From: Elusimicrobia bacterium RIFCSPLOWO2_12_FULL_59_9
GTDB taxonomy: Bacteria; Elusimicrobiota; Elusimicrobia; O2-12-FULL-59-9
DNA length: 8,709 bases
Direction: 5' to 3'
NCBI GenBank assembly: GCA_001800185.1
Contig: MGUX01000015.1
Coordinates: 1-8,709 of the forward strand
This document shows, one piece after another, positions 1 through 6,310 of this stretch (the stretch's first letter is position 1; each line of letters opens with the position of its first letter). Made by a program: the position numbers and the translations under genes. Under the pieces are notes generated by a model. That model worked only from the letters and a program-made list of their open reading frames with translations. It was not told where the DNA came from and did not search any database.

Positions 1-229
1 GGCCGCCATCCGCGTCGATTATATCCACGCGGACGCGAGATTTCGGGATGGGGTCGCCGGAGGGACGCGCTCGGTCATGGTCGCTCCCTTGAAGGTGCTC
101 AAGGAGACGGTCGGATTCCTGCGCCTGGATTCGGAGACGCCGGGGGCTTTTTCCGCTCCGGACTTAAGAATCATCGACTTATACTCCACGCTCGCCTCGC
201 TGTCGATGGAAAACGTCTATCTCTACTAG
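1..229 (+). CDS. C-terminal part of a GAF sensor domain, ending at an in-frame amber stop (5'-truncated)
   Basis: The frame beginning at base 2 is open from the window edge to a TAG at 227-229. It encodes about 75 residues that read as the second half of a GAF domain: a strand with SVMVAPLKV, then ETVGFLRLDS, then a closing helix LYSTLASLSMENVYLY. In diguanylate cyclases this helix runs straight into the GGDEF domain. Here the same frame continues after the TAG with QVQTLAKQDGLTRL, which is the usual GAF-GGDEF linker. I therefore infer that this fragment and the next open stretch (to 733) were one gene. Its start lies outside the window. As read, the product would be a sensor domain without its catalytic partner. 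The interruption could be a real nonsense mutation or a sequencing or assembly error. Confidence 0.7.
   Translation, partial: AAIRVDYIHADARFRDGVAGGTRSVMVAPLKVLKETVGFLRLDSETPGAFSAPDLRIIDLYSTLASLSMENVYLY
227..229 (+). other. In-frame amber codon splitting a GAF-GGDEF gene
   Basis: This TAG falls exactly at the GAF-GGDEF junction, between NVYLY and QVQTLAKQDGLT. Aligned with the paralogue that follows (RVLLF-Q-EVEALSETDGLTG), it sits opposite Gln271, so a single C-to-T change from CAG would create it. The frame is intact on both sides. TAG also serves as the normal terminator of the gene ending at 3713, so general recoding of TAG as an amino acid is unlikely in this genome. Confidence 0.8.
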
Positions 230-259
230 CAGGTTCAGACCCTGGCCAAGCAGGACGGA

Positions 260-733
260 TTGACCCGCCTGCACACTCACCGCTCCTTCCAGGTGCAGCT
301 CCAGGAGGAGGTCCTGCGAGCCGGCAGGACGCAGTCGCCCTTTTCCTTGCTCATGGCGGATGTGGACCATTTCAAGGTCTGCAACGACCGCTACGGCCAT
401 CAGGCGGGCGATCTGGTTTTACAGACGGTGGCCGGCATTCTGGGTTCCAACGTTCGCGGCATTGATTTTGTGGCGCGTTATGGCGGAGAAGAATTCACGC
501 TGATACTGCCCGCCGTCGGCCGGGAACAGGCGGTGGAGCAGGCCGAGCGGATCAGGCGCGTCGTTGAGCAGCAGGTGATTCCGCATCAGGGCCAGGTGAT
601 ACGCATCACGCTCAGCATGGGCGTCGCCGTTTTTCCTCATGACGCGACGGTCGCCAGCCAGTTGGTCCGCGTCGCCGACCAGCGCTTATACCTCGCCAAG
701 CAAAACGGCAGAAACAGGGTGGTGGGGGCGTGA
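260..733 (+). CDS. GGDEF (diguanylate cyclase) domain, separated from its GAF domain by an amber codon
   Basis: This frame encodes a GGDEF domain, which condenses two GTP into cyclic di-GMP. Residue numbers count from the TTG at 260. Visible motifs are the metal-binding D34-V-D36, then HFKVCNDRYGH, the active-site GGEEF (75-79), and an allosteric inhibitory site RxxD (R66-GI-D69) exactly five residues before GGEEF. The C-terminal RLYLAKQNGRNRV is also typical. The frame is open upstream to the TAG at 227-229, so the TTG is only a nominal start. It has a weak AGGA four bases upstream, and starting there would drop the conserved DGLT entry to the domain. The frame was probably part of the GAF gene to its left and is now a pseudogene or depends on readthrough or reinitiation. 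The stop TGA overlaps the GTG of the next cyclase by 4 bases. Confidence 0.75.
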   Translation: MTRLHTHRSFQVQLQEEVLRAGRTQSPFSLLMADVDHFKVCNDRYGHQAGDLVLQTVAGILGSNVRGIDFVARYGGEEFTLILPAVGREQAVEQAERIRRVVEQQVIPHQGQVIRITLSMGVAVFPHDATVASQLVRVADQRLYLAKQNGRNRVVGA

Positions 734-2058
734 CGGCCGAGGTTTTTAATCCCCTTTATGCAGCCGCGGCGGCGGCGCTTCCCATGCTGGGAGTTTTTTT
801 GGCCACTCCGCGCAGGACTTGGCTTTTCGCCGTTTTTTGCGGCGCCTCCTTCTCAACGTGGTTTTACTGCGGTTTGGGACGGTGGTCCCAGGCTTCTTGG
901 TGGGGTTTGTTCGTTTGGATCGCGGCGGCGGCCGCCTGGGGGGTCCTTTGGATCGCCCGGTTTCGCGCGCAGGAGGACCGTTGGCGGGACGACGCCGCCG
1001 CCGAGCGCCGGCGGCTCAGGGATCTGGATGAGGAAATCGCGCGGCTCAAAACCGACACCGAGCATCGGGAAAAGGAGCAAAAAAACGTTCTGGCCGTGTA
1101 CGGGATCATCAAGGGGCTCTCGGAGGCTCTCAACTGGGAAACCCTGCGCTCGCGCATGGAGGCCGCCATCGAAAAGGCCCTGGGCTTGGATCAGTTCGTG
1201 CTGTTCGTGGCCGGAGGCACCCCGGGCGGTCCCGGGGCCGCGGGAGCATCCAACTTGGGCGGCATGGTGCCTTTGATCAAACGGAAAGTGATCAGCGGAT
1301 TTGGCTCCCAATGGAGCACGCTGGAGGATTTTAAGCAGCTCCACCACGCCGATTTGTCCGTGCCGCAGGTCTTTGAGAAGCCTGACCGGTTTTTGGGAGT
1401 CCCCATCTACCATTCGGGGGATTTGCTGGGCTTCCTTTTCGCCAGGCTTTCGACGGGGCAAGACGAGCGGAAGCTTCTGGAGGAAAGCCAGAATTTCGTG
1501 CAGCACATCACCTTCGCGCTCAAGCGGGTGCTGCTTTTTCAAGAGGTGGAGGCGCTCTCGGAGACCGACGGACTCACGGGGGTCTACCGCCGCCAGAAAT
1601 TCGAGGAAAGGCTTGACGAGGAGACCCGGCGCGCCGAGACGTTTAAAACCAGCTACTGCGTCCTGCTCTTGGATGTCGATCATTTCAAGCGCTGCAACGA
1701 CGTTTACGGCCATCCCTTCGGCGACGCGGTTTTAAGGCGCATGGGAGGCATTTTCAAGGAATGCGTCTACGAGACCGACTTTGTGGCTCGATATGGCGGT
1801 GAGGAATTTGCTATTTTACTTCCCAGAGCCCAGGCCGAAGGAGTCTTGCGCAAAGCGGAGCGGATTCGGCAGAGGGTGGAAGCGGAGGCCTTTCAGAGCG
1901 GGCTGGAAACGGTGCGCGTGACGGTGTCCACCGGCATCGCGCATTATCCCCGGGACGGGAAGACGCCCAAAGAAGTCATCGCTCAAGCCGACCGGGCTCT
2001 TTACGCGGCCAAACGGCAGGGCCGCAATCGTATCGTTGACGCCTCCGAGATAAAATAA
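730..2058 (+). CDS. Membrane-anchored GAF-GGDEF diguanylate cyclase
   Basis: A predicted diguanylate cyclase of 442 residues, making cyclic di-GMP at the inner membrane. Hydrophobic segments lie at about 8-27, 30-49 and 57-77. A charged, coiled-coil-like stretch (about 79-118) leads to a GAF-like sensor domain (about 120-270) with a Gly/Ala-rich loop at 161-175. The GGDEF domain covers about 279-438: DGLTG entry, D315-V-D317, HFKRCND, GGEEF at 356-360, and a closing ALYAAKRQGRNRIV. The metal and substrate residues look complete, so it should be active. The inhibitory-site position (347-350) reads YETD: the Arg of RxxD is missing, so product inhibition through that site is unlikely. The GTG start overlaps the preceding stop as GTGA, which suggests translational coupling; a G-rich stretch at 717-728 may serve as the ribosome site. 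An internal ATG at 784 would cut into the first membrane segment. The GGDEF sequence resembles that of the preceding gene, so the pair are likely tandem paralogues. Confidence 0.88.
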   Translation: MTAEVFNPLYAAAAAALPMLGVFLATPRRTWLFAVFCGASFSTWFYCGLGRWSQASWWGLFVWIAAAAAWGVLWIARFRAQEDRWRDDAAAERRRLRDLDEEIARLKTDTEHREKEQKNVLAVYGIIKGLSEALNWETLRSRMEAAIEKALGLDQFVLFVAGGTPGGPGAAGASNLGGMVPLIKRKVISGFGSQWSTLEDFKQLHHADLSVPQVFEKPDRFLGVPIYHSGDLLGFLFARLSTGQDERKLLEESQNFVQHITFALKRVLLFQEVEALSETDGLTGVYRRQKFEERLDEETRRAETFKTSYCVLLLDVDHFKRCNDVYGHPFGDAVLRRMGGIFKECVYETDFVARYGGEEFAILLPRAQAEGVLRKAERIRQRVEAEAFQSGLETVRVTVSTGIAHYPRDGKTPKEVIAQADRALYAAKRQGRNRIVDASEIK

Positions 2059-2070
2059 CCGCCGCACTGC

Positions 2071-2075
2071 GAGGA
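2071..2075 (+). promoter_or_regulatory. Ribosome binding site of the S49 peptidase gene
   Basis: GAGGA lies seven bases before the ATG at 2083, in the 24-base gap after the diguanylate cyclase stop. It supports that ATG as the start. Confidence 0.6.
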
Positions 2076-2082
2076 AAATAAG

Positions 2083-3117
2083 ATGGATAACGCTTTACCG
2101 CCTGAAACGCCGCCCAGCACGCCTTCTCCGGCGCCCCCCGGCCCCGCGCCGGACCGGCGTCTTTTTCAGCGCCTGACGGTCCTTTCCATCATCGCGCTTT
2201 TTGCGGGCTCCTTGGCGGTGGCCGTGATCGGGCTGCGGCAGAAAACGGAGTCGGTGCCGTCCATGGACGCCTCCAAGCTTCTTTTGTCGCGCCGCCCCAA
2301 TCTCGTCGGCGTGGTTTCGCTGCGCGGCCCTATTTATGATTCCGATGAGTCGAGGATGTTCGGCGCTCCCCGCATCGAGGCCTGGGTCCGCCGCTTTAAG
2401 CGGCTCATTGAAAAGGAAAACGTCAAAGCCATCGTCATCGAGATCAACTCCCCGGGAGGGAGCGTCGGGGCGGTGCAGGAAATTTTCAGCCAGGTCAAAA
2501 AAATGCGAAGCAAAACCGAAAAACCCGTCATCGCTTACGTCGGGGACGTGGCGGCTTCCGGGGGATATTACGTGGCCAGCGCCTGCGACAAAATCGTGGT
2601 GCATCCGGGCAGCTTGACCGGCTCCATCGGCGTCATATTTTCGGTCAGCAATTTCACCGAGCTCATGAAAAAAGTGGGCGTGCAGATGACCCCGATAAAA
2701 TCCGGCAAGCACAAAGACATCGGATCGCCCACCCGCAATATGACCGATGAGGAAAGAAAGCTGCTGCAGGATGTTATCGACGACGCCTACGGCCAGTTTT
2801 TGAGCGCCGTTTCCGAAGGCCGCAACATGCCGCTGGAACAATTGCGCCCCCTGGCCGATGGGCGCATCTTCACCGGCGCGCAGGCGCGCAAGCTGGGTCT
2901 GGTGGACGTGCTGGGCGATTCCGAGGACGCCCTCAACTTGGCCGCTGAATTGGCCGGCATGCAGGATGCCCCTCAGGCGATCCGCGACAGCGACCCGTGG
3001 CAGGGCTTGATCGAAATTCTGGGCAGCGCCTTCAAGGGACATTCCCTAGGGTCGCTGTCGGGCTTGAGCCGGCCGAGGCTGGAGTATATGTGGGGCGGCT
3101 TGGGAGGAGCGGAGTGA
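2083..3117 (+). CDS. sppA: Signal peptide peptidase SppA-like S49 serine protease
   Basis: A membrane-bound peptidase of 344 residues in the S49 (SppA) family, which degrades cleaved signal peptides and other membrane-embedded fragments. The N-terminus is a Pro-rich, probably cytoplasmic tail (about 5-24), followed by one membrane anchor (about 31-51). The protease domain starts near residue 74. INSPGGSVGA (121-130) is the conserved S49 segment. Ser159 in VAASGGYY is the predicted nucleophile, and Lys211 in KHKDIGSP the predicted general base. The 52-residue spacing between them matches the Ser/Lys dyad of the short, single-domain enzymes (Bacillus subtilis type) rather than the tandem E. coli form. 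DGRIFTGAQARKLGLVD (259-275) is the family's C-terminal signature. Its TGA overlaps the next gene's GTG by 4 bases, so the two membrane proteins are probably made together. Confidence 0.92.
   Translation: MDNALPPETPPSTPSPAPPGPAPDRRLFQRLTVLSIIALFAGSLAVAVIGLRQKTESVPSMDASKLLLSRRPNLVGVVSLRGPIYDSDESRMFGAPRIEAWVRRFKRLIEKENVKAIVIEINSPGGSVGAVQEIFSQVKKMRSKTEKPVIAYVGDVAASGGYYVASACDKIVVHPGSLTGSIGVIFSVSNFTELMKKVGVQMTPIKSGKHKDIGSPTRNMTDEERKLLQDVIDDAYGQFLSAVSEGRNMPLEQLRPLADGRIFTGAQARKLGLVDVLGDSEDALNLAAELAGMQDAPQAIRDSDPWQGLIEILGSAFKGHSLGSLSGLSRPRLEYMWGGLGGAE
3102..3109 (+). promoter_or_regulatory. Ribosome binding site deciding the GTG start at 3114
   Basis: GGGAGGAG inside the last codons of the peptidase gene ends four bases before the GTG at 3114. 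It favours that GTG over an upstream in-frame start near 2997, which would overlap the peptidase gene by about 120 bases and add a non-hydrophobic leader. Confidence 0.65.
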
Positions 3118-3713
3118 ACAGGTTCGCGGCTCAATTGGACATTATCTACGATTTTTTCGCCAGCCCGTTTCAGGCGATGGAGTCGGTGAGAGGGAACCGT
3201 CCCGTTTTATTGGGCCTTATGGCCTACTTGGCCAGCGGCATGACCTGGATCATCGTCCAGGCGTTTCCAGGCACTTTCAACGCCGAAATCCTAAGCTGGA
3301 TTCCTTGGCCCATGCTGCTCGCCATGGGGGGCGTCGTGGCGGTCATCGTCGGGATTTGCCTGACCGGCATCCTGCATATCACCGCCGAGCTATTCGGGGG
3401 GAACGGCTCCGCCCTGGGTCTTTATGTGCTTTTGGGCTTGAGCGAGCTGGTGTGGGTGTTTTATCTGCCCATTTTGTTCCTGGCCAATTTTTTGTTCGGC
3501 TATACGGGCGTGTTCCATTTTGCCGCGCTGCTCGTATTGGGAACGATAAGCTTGTCATTGAAAGCCCGCTCCATCCGGGACAATTACGGCTTCACCTCGC
3601 GGCGGGCTTGGACCGTGCTTTTTTTGCCTTACACCATCGCCGTCCTTTTGGGCGCCGGATTTTTGGCCTACTTGATAGGCAGCGCCGTGGTCACGGCGCT
3701 GAAGCTCATTTAG
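3114..3713 (+). CDS. Yip1-like multi-pass membrane protein
   Basis: A predicted integral membrane protein of 199 residues, starting at GTG 3114. It has five likely membrane segments: about 31-50, 65-88, 100-118, 119-146 (possibly two short helices) and 166-193. The layout resembles bacterial members of the Yip1 domain family: a short amphipathic N-terminus with FFASPFQAMESV, then a first helix after a basic, Pro-containing turn, a GILHITAELFGG segment in the middle, and a short basic loop (KARSIRDNYGFTSRRA, 150-165) before the last helix. Yip1 proteins act in membrane traffic in eukaryotes; the bacterial relatives have no settled function. The 4-base overlap with the SppA-like gene suggests stoichiometric expression and possibly a shared role at the membrane. 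The assignment rests on layout and motif impression, not on catalytic residues. Confidence 0.7.
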   Translation: MNRFAAQLDIIYDFFASPFQAMESVRGNRPVLLGLMAYLASGMTWIIVQAFPGTFNAEILSWIPWPMLLAMGGVVAVIVGICLTGILHITAELFGGNGSALGLYVLLGLSELVWVFYLPILFLANFLFGYTGVFHFAALLVLGTISLSLKARSIRDNYGFTSRRAWTVLFLPYTIAVLLGAGFLAYLIGSAVVTALKLI

Positions 3714-3732
3714 GGCTGCGGCCGGCCGGGTC

Positions 3733-5463
3733 ATGATCACCAACGCCAAGCTCTCTGAGATTTTCGACGAGATGGCCGTTCTGCTGACTTTCGACGACGG
3801 CAATCCATTCCGCATCCGCGCCTATCAAAAAGCGGTCCAGATCATCGGCGGCCTTCCGCGCGAGGCGGGGGAGCTCTCCGGCGAGGACCTCACGCGCATT
3901 GAGGGCATCGGCAAGGGCATCGCCTCGCACATCTCTGAAATTTTGAAAACGGGCACGCTTCAGGAGCTGCAGGCGCTCCGGAGCAAGGTTCCGGAGGGCC
4001 TGCTCGCGCTGGCCCGCGTGCCCGGCATGGGCCCCAAGCGGGCGCGGCGGCTTTATTACGACGACAAAATCCACGGCTTGGAGCAGCTCCAGAAGGCCGC
4101 GGAGGCCGGCCGCCTGCGGGACCTTCCCGGCTTCGGGGCTAAGCTGGAAGAAAATATTTTAAAGGGCATCCGCTTGGCCGTCAAGGCTTCCGAGAGAATG
4201 CTTTATTGGGAGGCCAAGCTTTTGGCGCAGAAGCTTCTCAAAGAGTTGGGAGCCTGCCCCGGCATCGCGGAGATTGTCCCCGCCGGCAGCCTGCGCCGCG
4301 GCGCGGAGACCGTCGGCGATCTGGATATCTTATGCACGGCGCGCGACGGCGCGCGGGCCGTGGAGTTTTTCACCCGCATGCCGGGCGTCGAGCGCGTCCT
4401 GGCGGCCGGAGCGACCAAAGCCGCCGTTTGGCTCAAGGCGCAGATTCAATGCGATTTCCGCGTCGTGCCTCCGGAGTCTTTCGGCGCGGCCCTGCAATAT
4501 TTTACGGGCTCCAAAGAGCACAACGTGGCCTTGCGGGAGCTGGCGGTCAAGCAGGGCTATTCGCTCAACGAGTACGGCCTTTTCAAGTCCGGGGACGCCG
4601 GCCATAAAAAGCCGCTCGCCGGACGAACCGAGGAGGAAATTTACAGCAGGCTCGGCTTGTCGTGGATCGCTCCGGAACTGCGCGAGTGCCGCGGCGAGAT
4701 CGCGGCGGCGCAGCGCGGCTCTCTGCCGGATTTAGTCGAGCTCAAAGACGTTCGCGGGGATTTTCACAACCATACCCGCTATACCGACGGGCGGGATTCT
4801 TTGGAGGATATGGTCTTGGGCGCCCGCTCCCGAGGTTGGGAGTGGACCGCGATCGGCGACCATTCCCAATCTCTCAAGGTGGCCCACGGCCTTTCGCCGC
4901 GGCGCCTCCAGGAGACGATCGAGGAGCTGCGCGGGCTGCAAAAAAAACACAAAGATATCCGCCTGATGCGCTCCATGGAAGTGGATATTTTAAAAGACGG
5001 CGCTCTCGACTACGCCGACGAGGTCCTTGCGAGCATCGACGTGGTGATCGGCTCGGTGCACACCGCCTTCAAGCTGCCGGAGGAGGAGATGACGCGGCGC
5101 ATTCAAAAGGCGGCGGCCAATCCGCATCTGGACATATTGGGTCATCTCTCCGGCCGCCTCATCGGCCGGCGCGAGGCTTACGCCTTCGACGCCGGGAAGG
5201 TTTTCGCGCAAGCGGCGCGAATGCAGACGGCCGTGGAGATCAACGGCCAGCCTCAAAGGCAGGATCTGTCGGATACCGCGGCCCGCATGGCCGCCGAAGG
5301 CGGCGTGACGCTAGCCGTGACCACCGACGCCCACTCGGCCGCGCAGCTCGAATACATGGCGGCGGCGGTCACCATCGCGCGCCGCGCGGGCCTGGAAAAA
5401 AAGCATATTCTCAATTGTTTGACGTATGATGAGCTTAAGCGCTGGCTGGAGCGTCATGAGTAA
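3733..5463 (+). CDS. polX: DNA polymerase X with C-terminal PHP nuclease domain
   Basis: A repair polymerase of 576 residues, the usual length for bacterial PolX. It fills short gaps in DNA during base excision or end repair and carries a metal-dependent PHP domain with 3'-5' exonuclease and AP-endonuclease-type activities in studied homologues. Domains in order: helix-hairpin-helix 8-kDa region (about 1-150; hairpins near IEGIGKGIA, 57-65, and VPGMGPKRA, 96-104); polymerase palm and fingers (about 151-315) with GSLRRG (185-190), catalytic D197-L-D199 and third carboxylate D241; YFTGSKEHN at 256-264; PHP domain (about 338-576). All expected PHP metal ligands are visible: H345, H347, D352, H377, E416, H443, H471, D532, H534. 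Both halves should therefore be active. The ATG has no obvious ribosome site (the 19 bases upstream are G+C-rich), but the start matches where the family begins. The gene overlaps the next one by 8 bases. Confidence 0.95.
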   Translation: MITNAKLSEIFDEMAVLLTFDDGNPFRIRAYQKAVQIIGGLPREAGELSGEDLTRIEGIGKGIASHISEILKTGTLQELQALRSKVPEGLLALARVPGMGPKRARRLYYDDKIHGLEQLQKAAEAGRLRDLPGFGAKLEENILKGIRLAVKASERMLYWEAKLLAQKLLKELGACPGIAEIVPAGSLRRGAETVGDLDILCTARDGARAVEFFTRMPGVERVLAAGATKAAVWLKAQIQCDFRVVPPESFGAALQYFTGSKEHNVALRELAVKQGYSLNEYGLFKSGDAGHKKPLAGRTEEEIYSRLGLSWIAPELRECRGEIAAAQRGSLPDLVELKDVRGDFHNHTRYTDGRDSLEDMVLGARSRGWEWTAIGDHSQSLKVAHGLSPRRLQETIEELRGLQKKHKDIRLMRSMEVDILKDGALDYADEVLASIDVVIGSVHTAFKLPEEEMTRRIQKAAANPHLDILGHLSGRLIGRREAYAFDAGKVFAQAARMQTAVEINGQPQRQDLSDTAARMAAEGGVTLAVTTDAHSAAQLEYMAAAVTIARRAGLEKKHILNCLTYDELKRWLERHE

Positions 5464-6310
5464 AGTCCCTTTGGCGACCGAGTTCCAGGGTTTTAGGGTC
5501 GTGACGGCCGCGCAGATGCAGGAAATCGACCGGCGCGCTTCGGCCGAGCACGGAATTTCCGCGGAAGCGCTGATGGAAAACGCCGGCAGGGCCATCGCGC
5601 AGGAAACGCTCTCCTATCTGGAGAGCGCGCTGCGCAAAGCGCCGGCCGGGTGTTTCGTCCTGGTGGCCTGCGGCCGCGGCAACAACGGGGGAGACGGATT
5701 GGCGGCCGCGCGGCATCTCAAAGAAAAAGGCGTCCCGGTCCAGGCTTGGATCGCCGCGCCCAAAAGGGATCTGCCTCGGCGCGGCGGCCAGCCCGCCGCG
5801 CCTCCGGCGCATCCGGGTCCCGGGAGCTCTGCGACGGGGGCAACATCGGGCGGTTACGGCGAACTGGTGCGGCTTAATTTGGAGCGCGCTCGCCAGGCGG
5901 GGGTTGAAGTTCTCACCGCGGATGAGGATTTGGAGAGGATGGCCGCGGAATGCCTCCGGGCTTCGGTCCTCATCGACGCTCTGCTGGGGACCGGCTCCCA
6001 GGGCAAGCCCCTGGGAACGGTTCAGAAAATGATTCAGGCGATGATGAAATCCAAGCGCCCCATTTTGGCGGTGGACATCCCCTCAGGAATCAACGCGGAT
6101 ACGGGATACCACAGCGGCGTTTTCATCCAGGCGGCATGGACGTTCACGCTCGGGCTTCCGAAGGCCGGGCTCATGGCGACCCACGCCAAGCGCTACGTTG
6201 GCGAACTCAAAGTCATCGATATCGGATTTCCCAAACAGTTGTTGGAGGCTGAAAGCCTCCCGGCGGAAGGGCAGGCGGGAGAAGACGCGACGCGAGGAGA
6301 AACGAAATGA
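5456..6310 (+). CDS. nnrE: NAD(P)H-hydrate epimerase (YjeF N-terminal domain), stand-alone
   Basis: A predicted metabolite-repair enzyme of 284 residues. It interconverts the R and S forms of hydrated NAD(P)H (NAD(P)HX) so that a separate dehydratase can restore NAD(P)H. Visible signatures are VVTAAQMQEIDRRA (15-28), the nucleotide loop GRGNNGGDG (73-81, with N77 for potassium), LIDALLGTG (172-180, D174), and the catalytic Asp207 in DIPSGIN, followed by TFTLGLPKAGL. The ATG at 5456 is preferred because the family begins just before VVTAAQM; an upstream ATG at 5426 would only lengthen the overlap with polX. The C-terminal YjeF dehydratase domain, fused in many bacteria, is absent. The protein is longer than a typical single epimerase domain (about 220-230 residues). 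The extra length is a Gly/Pro/Ala-rich stretch (about 107-133) between strand AWIAAPKRD and helix YGELVRLNLERA, and a hydrophilic tail (about 262-284). Confidence 0.9.
   Translation: MSKVPLATEFQGFRVVTAAQMQEIDRRASAEHGISAEALMENAGRAIAQETLSYLESALRKAPAGCFVLVACGRGNNGGDGLAAARHLKEKGVPVQAWIAAPKRDLPRRGGQPAAPPAHPGPGSSATGATSGGYGELVRLNLERARQAGVEVLTADEDLERMAAECLRASVLIDALLGTGSQGKPLGTVQKMIQAMMKSKRPILAVDIPSGINADTGYHSGVFIQAAWTFTLGLPKAGLMATHAKRYVGELKVIDIGFPKQLLEAESLPAEGQAGEDATRGETK
6244..6260 (+). repeat. Perfect inverted repeat near the end of the epimerase gene
   Basis: GGAGGCT and AGCCTCC form a perfect 7-bp stem around a GAA loop. It lies inside the coding sequence for LEAESL, 46 bases before the cyclophilin start. 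No U-run follows, so it is not a standard terminator. It could slow ribosomes or tune mRNA decay, or be chance in G+C-rich coding DNA. Confidence 0.4.
6294..6300 (+). promoter_or_regulatory. Ribosome binding site of the cyclophilin gene
   Basis: GAGGAGA ends six bases before the ATG at 6307, inside the last codons of the epimerase gene. It supports the ATGA-overlap start. Confidence 0.6.

Noticed and set aside
227..229. Genome-wide recoding of TAG to an amino acid
   Set aside because: TAG ends the Yip1-like gene at 3711-3713 at a natural C-terminus, so it acts as a stop here.
853..1713. Long minus-strand open frame opposite the second diguanylate cyclase
   Set aside because: It mirrors the codons of the cyclase gene, and a similar phantom lies opposite the first GGDEF domain. 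Its translation shows no recognisable motif, only Gly/Pro/Arg-rich filler.
2095..3042. 315-residue minus-strand open frame opposite the SppA-like gene
   Set aside because: It is His/Arg/Gly-rich with no family signature, and fully overlaps a gene with clear catalytic motifs. It is a typical shadow in G+C-rich DNA.
2997..3113. Upstream start for the Yip1-like gene
   Set aside because: It would overlap the peptidase gene by about 120 bases and add a non-conserved leader. The GTG at 3114 has a strong ribosome site.
3714..3732. G+C-rich palindrome (GGCCGGCC) between the Yip1-like gene and polX as a terminator
   Set aside because: The palindrome has no loop and no following T-run, and polX starts immediately after it.
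4662..5429. 255-residue plus-strand frame inside polX
   Set aside because: It is extremely Arg/Gly-rich and lies within the PHP domain, whose nine metal ligands are intact in the polX frame.
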